Both the position numbers and the translations under genes were made by a program. From Spinacia oleracea (Eukaryota > Streptophyta > Magnoliopsida > Caryophyllales > Amaranthaceae), in NCBI RefSeq assembly GCF_020520425.1, contig NC_079487.1, positions 109,898,141 to 109,962,140 of the forward strand: a DNA stretch of 64,000 nucleotides, written 5' to 3'. A model generated the notes under the pieces. That model ran no database searches. It was given only the letters and a program-made list of their open reading frames with translations, and was not told the DNA's origin. Shown here in pieces: positions 56,091 through 64,000 of this stretch; within the stretch, counting starts at the first letter, position 1; every line of letters begins with the position of its first letter.

Positions 56091-57022
56091 GGTTATTATT
56101 TATTGTAAGAAATTGATAGTGGGTGAATTATTTATTGTGGAAAAAAGAGGATGCGAGTAAGTGAGAGGCCGGACCATATGATCGGAGGTTGGGTGTCGAA
56201 ACAGAAAACAAAGGAACACCCAACCGATAACACAACACACAGCGGGAAGTCTTAGCATTCATCGTCTGTCCCAAACCTGATATGGGGACCACCCGAATCC
56301 AAGCAGAGGCGTGATCTCCCTGCTGCGACTTCCACAATGCCGATTGTCGAGGAGATAAAGAGAAGGTGAATTTTACAGATGCAGTAACCTTTGTTGAATA
56401 TATATCTGTCAAATTCTTCATGAGTTTAGGGGCGGAGACCTCTCTAGGATTACTCAAAATGTCATACTCCACAGTTCTATTAAATAGACTCAACACATCT
56501 TCAAAGACTCGACCAAGACCAACAATGTCAGCATGTCGTAGAAGCTTTGTCTGCAAACCAGAAGACTGTAACTGAGAAGCAAGAAAAGCATAATGACGAA
56601 CATCACCTGCCGAATAAACACCAAGCCCTCCAAACGCAAAAGGTAAGGTGGCAAGTCGCCATTGTCATTCGCCAAACCCAGGCTCCGAAGCAGTAACAAT
56701 ACGCTCTAAGGAAGATCGAAGAACCTCATCGAATGTGCGCAGAGCCGCCTCTAAAATACATGGAGGACACGTACGCTAAGAAAAGTAGAGCTAGAAACTT
56801 CGGTACATGCCCTAAGTAACAACAACTCACACTGAGGATCATCAAGCTTAATTAACAACCTTATCCATAAGCACAATAGTTTTGGTCACCCTTTGCATCA
56901 CAAGCTCAACACTAAAAACGGAACTGGAACTGGCGGGACCACCAAGCAACTTAACACCATCCAAAGGTCGAGCAATATTAGTGGGGAAAGACACCCACAA
57001 GTCTGCTTTGAGGGTCTTCTAT

Positions 57023-59629
<2,607 letters not shown>

Positions 59630-60940
59630 TCTATAGACCAGAAAACTTCAGTTTTGTCCACGTTGAGATGTAACCCGAAACAAGGCTCTTCCTCCATAAT
59701 CAACTGCAGAACCTTTCCCGCCACCAAGGTGCCACCAATAATAGTTTCGTCATCTAAATACCACGCCTGAAAACTTACATCAAAAGCGTCTCTAATTTTA
59801 CACACCAGGGGTTGTAAAACCAAAGCAAAAAGTAGAGGACCAAGAGGATCATCATGCTGCACCCCTTGAGACGACCAAAAAGTGTGCTCTCCATAATATA
59901 ATTTGGATGGAGTTGAGTAGCAGAATTCGACCCGTCGTGAAATGGCCGGACAACAAAGACGAACTACACGTAACATAACCGCTCGATCAACTAAATTGAA
60001 GGCATTTTGAAAATCCACGAACAACATTGAAAGACCCACATCAGAACCACAATCTTCAATCAACCGATCCACAACATGAAGAATTGCCTCACCACCTAAA
60101 AAAACCCCAACACCAAATTGAAAACCATCAAAATAACTTCCCAAAGACGGACCAGCCATAATAACACCGACCTTCGAAATCAGACACCGCCAAACAGTAC
60201 CCACAACTATAGGATGAATACTACCACTGGGTTTGACAAGAGGTGTGATCGAGAGGAGCACTAGAAATATACTCTCCCAAATGCATAGGATATTTTTCAG
60301 CTAAAAAGTGATTAACCACCCCAAAAATAGAGTCAACTAACTCATCTAAAATAGCCACAACAACACCACTCAAGCAATCCATAAGGTGTTGAGCTCGTAA
60401 ACCGTCCCTCCCACATGATGTACCACGTGGAAAACTCCTAATCCGATCCAAAACAACAACAGACGTGTCGATGAGATGATGGTGATCAACAAGCATATCA
60501 TGCAAGGATGGAGCTGGAGAAGGAGGGTGTTTTGACTGTAAATCTGCAAGAGTGGCATCATTATAAGAAGCAACGCCAGAAGAAGAAAGAACCTGGACTG
60601 CGTCGATGTAATATCCATCACAAATCTTCCTACGACACTATTTGATATTACGCTATGCCTAATCAAGATCCTCGCCAACCTCCACCAAAGTAGGGGATCC
60701 AGCTGCCAAAGCTTCCCGCAAAAGCAACATATTACCACCCGGCCCACTCCACGTACAAATAGCATTATCAATGCTCTCTTCCTGTCTTTGCCGCTTAACG
60801 ACAGATGAGCACTCATGATTACTCCTCAGACTAAAGGTTTTAAGGATATAGATACATATAGGACAACATGAGAAGACTAATCCAGCAAGAGATGTCTCCA
60901 GGCTTGCAAATCACCTTATCAAGCGCGCCTTTCAAATCAC

Positions 60941-61016
<76 letters not shown>
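60941..61016. repeat. (ATT)n array at the 5' truncation of the retroelement
   Basis: About 25 TTA units beginning exactly where recognisable retroelement coding sequence (minus strand) stops. Confidence 0.9.
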
Positions 61017-61017
<1 letters not shown>

Positions 61018-61313
61018 TACGTAATACATTGCCGTGCACAAACACTACTAGTTAAGGTGATATGGAGTACTCAATATCTATGTACTTCCTCCGTTTCCAA
61101 TGTTATTGCACCACTTACCTTATAAGGAAGTTCAACAAATGTTGCACCATTTTCATTTCAAGAAATAAAATACGAAGTACAGAGTAATTGTTTTTATACT
61201 ACAATACCCATTATACCCTTGTGGTGTACTCCCTCTGTCCCTTAATACTCGCTCCGATTTGACCGGCACAGAGTTTTAGGCAATTTAATTGACTTTTTAA
61301 TTATTAGGTGGTA

Positions 61314-61609
61314 CTATCTCCGTTTCAAAATGATCTTTCCGTTTTAGTCTGTTTCATAAAGTTCTTTACACTTTGCTTTATTCTATTTTTTGACATCAAA
61401 ATTTACTATTTTACCCTTCTTACACCATAATATTTACAATTCGCACTCATTTTTTCTTACTTTATTCATTTTTTTATTTACACCCACCCACATTTTTACA
61501 CATTTCTATTACTTTATCCATATTTTATTATATTCAACAAACTTTTCTACTTTTGTCTTTAACTTTTGTGCAAGTAGTAACCGTAAAAATCTTTATGAAA
61601 CGTATGTAG
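61314..61609. mobile_element. Stowaway MITE nested in the outer Stowaway
   Basis: CTATCTCCGTTTC and inverted CTACATACGTTTC form the ends, with TCATAAAG shared and TA on both sides (61312-61313, 61610-61611). Confidence 0.7.
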
Positions 61610-61671
61610 TAGTTGATAGTGCGGTATTTTTTTTATTAAAGTTAGTGAAAATGTGTCAAATTAAAGGGAAG

Positions 61672-61939
61672 CACTACAAAAAATTGTACCATTAACGACG
61701 AAAAATCCCGCACTAAAGGTCAATAATCGTTGATTTAATGACGGGTTTTCCTGTCGTGAACCCGTCATAAAAGGGGGTCGTCGTTAATGGAAAATCCCGT
61801 CGTTAACCCGTCGTAAAAGACATTTGCGACGGTTGTTCCCGTCTTTGTTTGGTTGTTAGCCCCGTGCAAAAGGTTTTTGCGACGGGATTTGTGACCCGTC
61901 GTAATTAGGTTGTCGTTAAAGATACAAATTCTTGTAGTG
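61672..61939. mobile_element. CACTA-type MITE with AAG duplication
   Basis: CACTACAAAAAATTG starts and, inverted, CACTACAAGAATTTG ends it. AAG lies on both sides (61669-61671, 61940-61942), the 3-bp duplication of CACTA elements. Subterminal CCCGTCGTTAA and CCCGTCGTAAAA words match the end at 47779. 268 bp. Confidence 0.9.
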
Positions 61940-62070
61940 AAGGGATGGGGTGGATTGAATTTTTTAATATTTTGTTAGTTAGTAAGAGTATGTGGGTCCA
62001 TGGTAAGTGAGAAAAAATGATATAATATTAGTAAAAATTATGTCATTTATAGAAATAGGGGAAGTATTAA

Positions 62071-62329
62071 GAGGTTGTTTTTTCGCATATCAGATATGTG
62101 TGGCAACACACATATCAGCTAAAAGACAAATAGCTAAAAGACAAAATAGGAAGTACCATTTTGCAAAAAAATAGTACCATTTTGTAAAAAAAAGTATCAT
62201 TCTGTAAAAAAAGTACCATTTTTGTTTTAAAAAGTACCATTTAATTTCTTTTTTGTCATTTTTCTTATTTTATCTTTAGCTATGATATGTATTTGCAAGC
62301 ACATATCTGATATCCGAAAATACTTCCTC
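62071..62329. mobile_element. Mutator-type MITE with AAGTATTAA duplication
   Basis: GAGGTTGTTTTTTCGCATAT and inverted GAGGAAGTATTTTCGGATAT start arms of about 60 bp that share ATCAGATATGTG and AGCTAAA(A)GA. The 9-bp duplication AAGTATTAA is perfect (62062-62070, 62330-62338). The interior is four to five tandem copies of AAAAGTACCATTTTG. Confidence 0.9.
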
Positions 62330-62378
62330 AAGTATTAAAGGACAACTTTAAAAGAAAAGCAGGACAACGAATTAACAC

Positions 62379-64000
62379 TTGCAATCACATAGACAAATTT
62401 GTATTATCTCTCTCTCTTTCTTTTACCCAGTAGGCTATTACCTAAATTACTCTCGTGCCAAATATATATGTGCAACAATATGTCAATATTGTAACAAATA
62501 AAGTGTATAACCTCAATGGCTGAGGGTCTGGATAAAGAGGTATGGAGTAAGTATTGCTTTCAAACAACAATTTGGAAACAAAACCATTATTGATTTTAAA
62601 AAGCTAAAAATTAAAATTTATATAGGCAAAGCATAATATTGTATTTTGTCTCGTTGAAGAACCATACTTTTGGACAGCAAATAAAAAGGAAAGTCGGTGT
62701 TATAAAATTTATAATATGTAGGTCTACCATTATTAATTGGTACAGCCATGCATATAAATTACCATCCACATAAAATTAGGATTTGTTAATTGAAAATTTT
62801 GAAAAAACATGGTGACAGAATATTCTGACATAATCTTCATTTGGAAGTTCATTAAATTGGGTTGCCACAATTATGTACAACATCGATCATTTGAAAAGTG
62901 GAAGTTACGCCAAAAATCTTTTATGATATCAACCAAAATTCTTTGGTTTGTTGTGTTGCTTTGTGAATTTCCATGATTTACTTTCCTTTTCTCATCTTGA
63001 GTCAAACTTCTCAATAGTGACTTCATGTCACTTACATCAACTTGTGTGTGCTTTGGTTTGTTTGGCCTCCCTTTTCTTCTTTATGTTTAATTGGGAGGCT
63101 ACCTTGCCTCCAAGGCAAGAGCCTTTCAGGTCATCGATCCCTACCACGGCCACCACCATTCCGATAAGGAATAATCTCATGATTTTAGTGACCGGAATTG
63201 AAGTAGGGCTTATGATATCTGTGACATAATGACATGTACAATGTAACTCAAGCAAACCCGACACATTGTAGGTTGGCAGCTTGACGTTGTCTATATTACA
63301 TTTTGATCACGAGGAGTGAGGACTTTGTAATGACGCAATTCCGTCTTTTCATTCAAATTCTGAAAAGGTAAAGAGTTGAGTGTAGTTGTACGTGACAGGA
63401 GAAAATAGAAAGAACGGGGACAAACCACGTAGGCCAATGGGAAAAGAGAAAGCAACATAGGAACTGTGGACCACATGAGAGAAAAAATAGTTCACATACA
63501 TATATATACTTACCATATACGTAATACTTACCGTATCAAATGAGACAGAGGGTAACTATAATTTGCTAACAAGATCCTCGTATGACTAAATTGACGGAAA
63601 AAATTCTCCCGCAACATACGTTAGGAATATATGAAGATCGAGCTAGAGTAACCTTTAGGATTTGAATAGAATAGAATTTCAATAAAGTCGTACGTACTTT
63701 TTCGCAAGTATGATAATAATTAATAATCGAACCCGGGCCGTAGTTGTTTATGTACAATAGTTATCTTAAGTATAGAAAGTTTCCTGAGCTGCCTACTTTA
63801 CTGATTCGATCTCTTTCTTTATACTTTAAGGCGGCCAAAGGGAAAACCTGATATTTTGAATCAAAACTTTTCTGTGCCAAAATTGGAACATATTCATAAC
63901 TCATCCTAGATTTCCTTTTTAGAGGGAATAATTACTACTGTGGGATCAATACGAATCTCCCGTTGCTACATCAAAAGTTGTAAAAGTCATGCATTTAATA
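62379..64000. other. Intergenic to window end, no gene recognised
   Basis: AT-rich sequence with a few short frames (for example 62948-63229 plus) that match no family I know and overlap frames on the other strand. A lone MITE or promoter could be hidden, but nothing is supported. Confidence 0.4.

Larger units (their letters stand above)
61229..62378. mobile_element. Stowaway MITE (outer) carrying three other MITEs
   Basis: CTCCCTCTGTCCCTTAATAC after TA (61227-61228) begins a copy of the 4654/7810 family. The right end (AAAGAAAAGCAGGACAACGA near 62351-62370) is recognisable but degraded. Interior blocks (TTAATTGACTTTTTAATTA, AGTTGATAGTG, GTGGGTCCATGGTAAGTGAG) stay in family order once the three insertions are removed. 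Another Stowaway-like left end (CTTCCTCCGTTTCC, 61085) lies just upstream without a partner. Confidence 0.7.

Noticed and set aside
61020-61060. Helitron end at ACTAGT near 61050
   Set aside because: No acceptable hairpin precedes it and no 5' partner was found.

Overview
The window is nuclear DNA of a eudicot plant. It is AT-rich, carries a eukaryotic tRNA-Ile gene and two plant-specific transcription-factor genes, and is otherwise mostly transposable elements. The many Stowaway-type MITEs (CTCCCTCCGTCCC ends) and a dispersed TACTCCGTA word suggest a Caryophyllales genome such as spinach or a relative. That is an impression only; nothing here proves the species.

Only three features look like host genes. 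They are a tRNA-Ile(AAT) (3903-3976, minus), an intact LOB-domain (LBD) transcription factor (6474-7073, plus) with a TATA box, and a trihelix (SIP1/ASIL-like) transcription factor (19010-19717, minus) that may continue past a splice donor.

Layout: a LINE 3' end (1-326); a TIR element with AATTAGTTA repeats (441-866); a TIR element packed with TGAACA words (2103-3758); the tRNA; two Stowaways; the LBD gene; a third Stowaway; a larger relative of the TGAACA element (9852-13151) holding exon-like sequence; a Tourist-like MITE; quiet sequence; the trihelix gene; a hAT-like MITE; a long-TIR element; nested Stowaways.

From 24.6 to 43.7 kb there is one deep nest. A Stowaway is split by a solo LTR (TSD GTCGG). 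The solo LTR is split by a Copia complex with three LTRs (25724-41583). One of the two Copia bodies is split by a 96-bp LINE 3' fragment with a 16-bp TSD. Then follow a decayed LINE (44.5-46.3 kb), a MITE with about 120-bp TIRs, a CACTA end with Transposase_24-like exon remnants (47.8-52.1 kb), nested Stowaways, and a tRNA-derived SINE with a perfect 17-bp TSD.

From 54.8 to 61.0 kb lies a decayed non-LTR retroelement on the minus strand. It pairs a reverse transcriptase with what looks like a C-terminal CCHC plus restriction-like endonuclease region. (ATT)n arrays bound it on both sides, and a solo LTR (TSD TCTAT) and a Mutator-type MITE interrupt it. At 61.2-62.4 kb three MITEs of different superfamilies sit inside one Stowaway. 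The last 1.6 kb holds nothing I recognise.

Nothing forms an operon or pathway. The interest lies in the insertion history, the TGTTCA-rich element family, and the (ATT)n-bounded retroelement.
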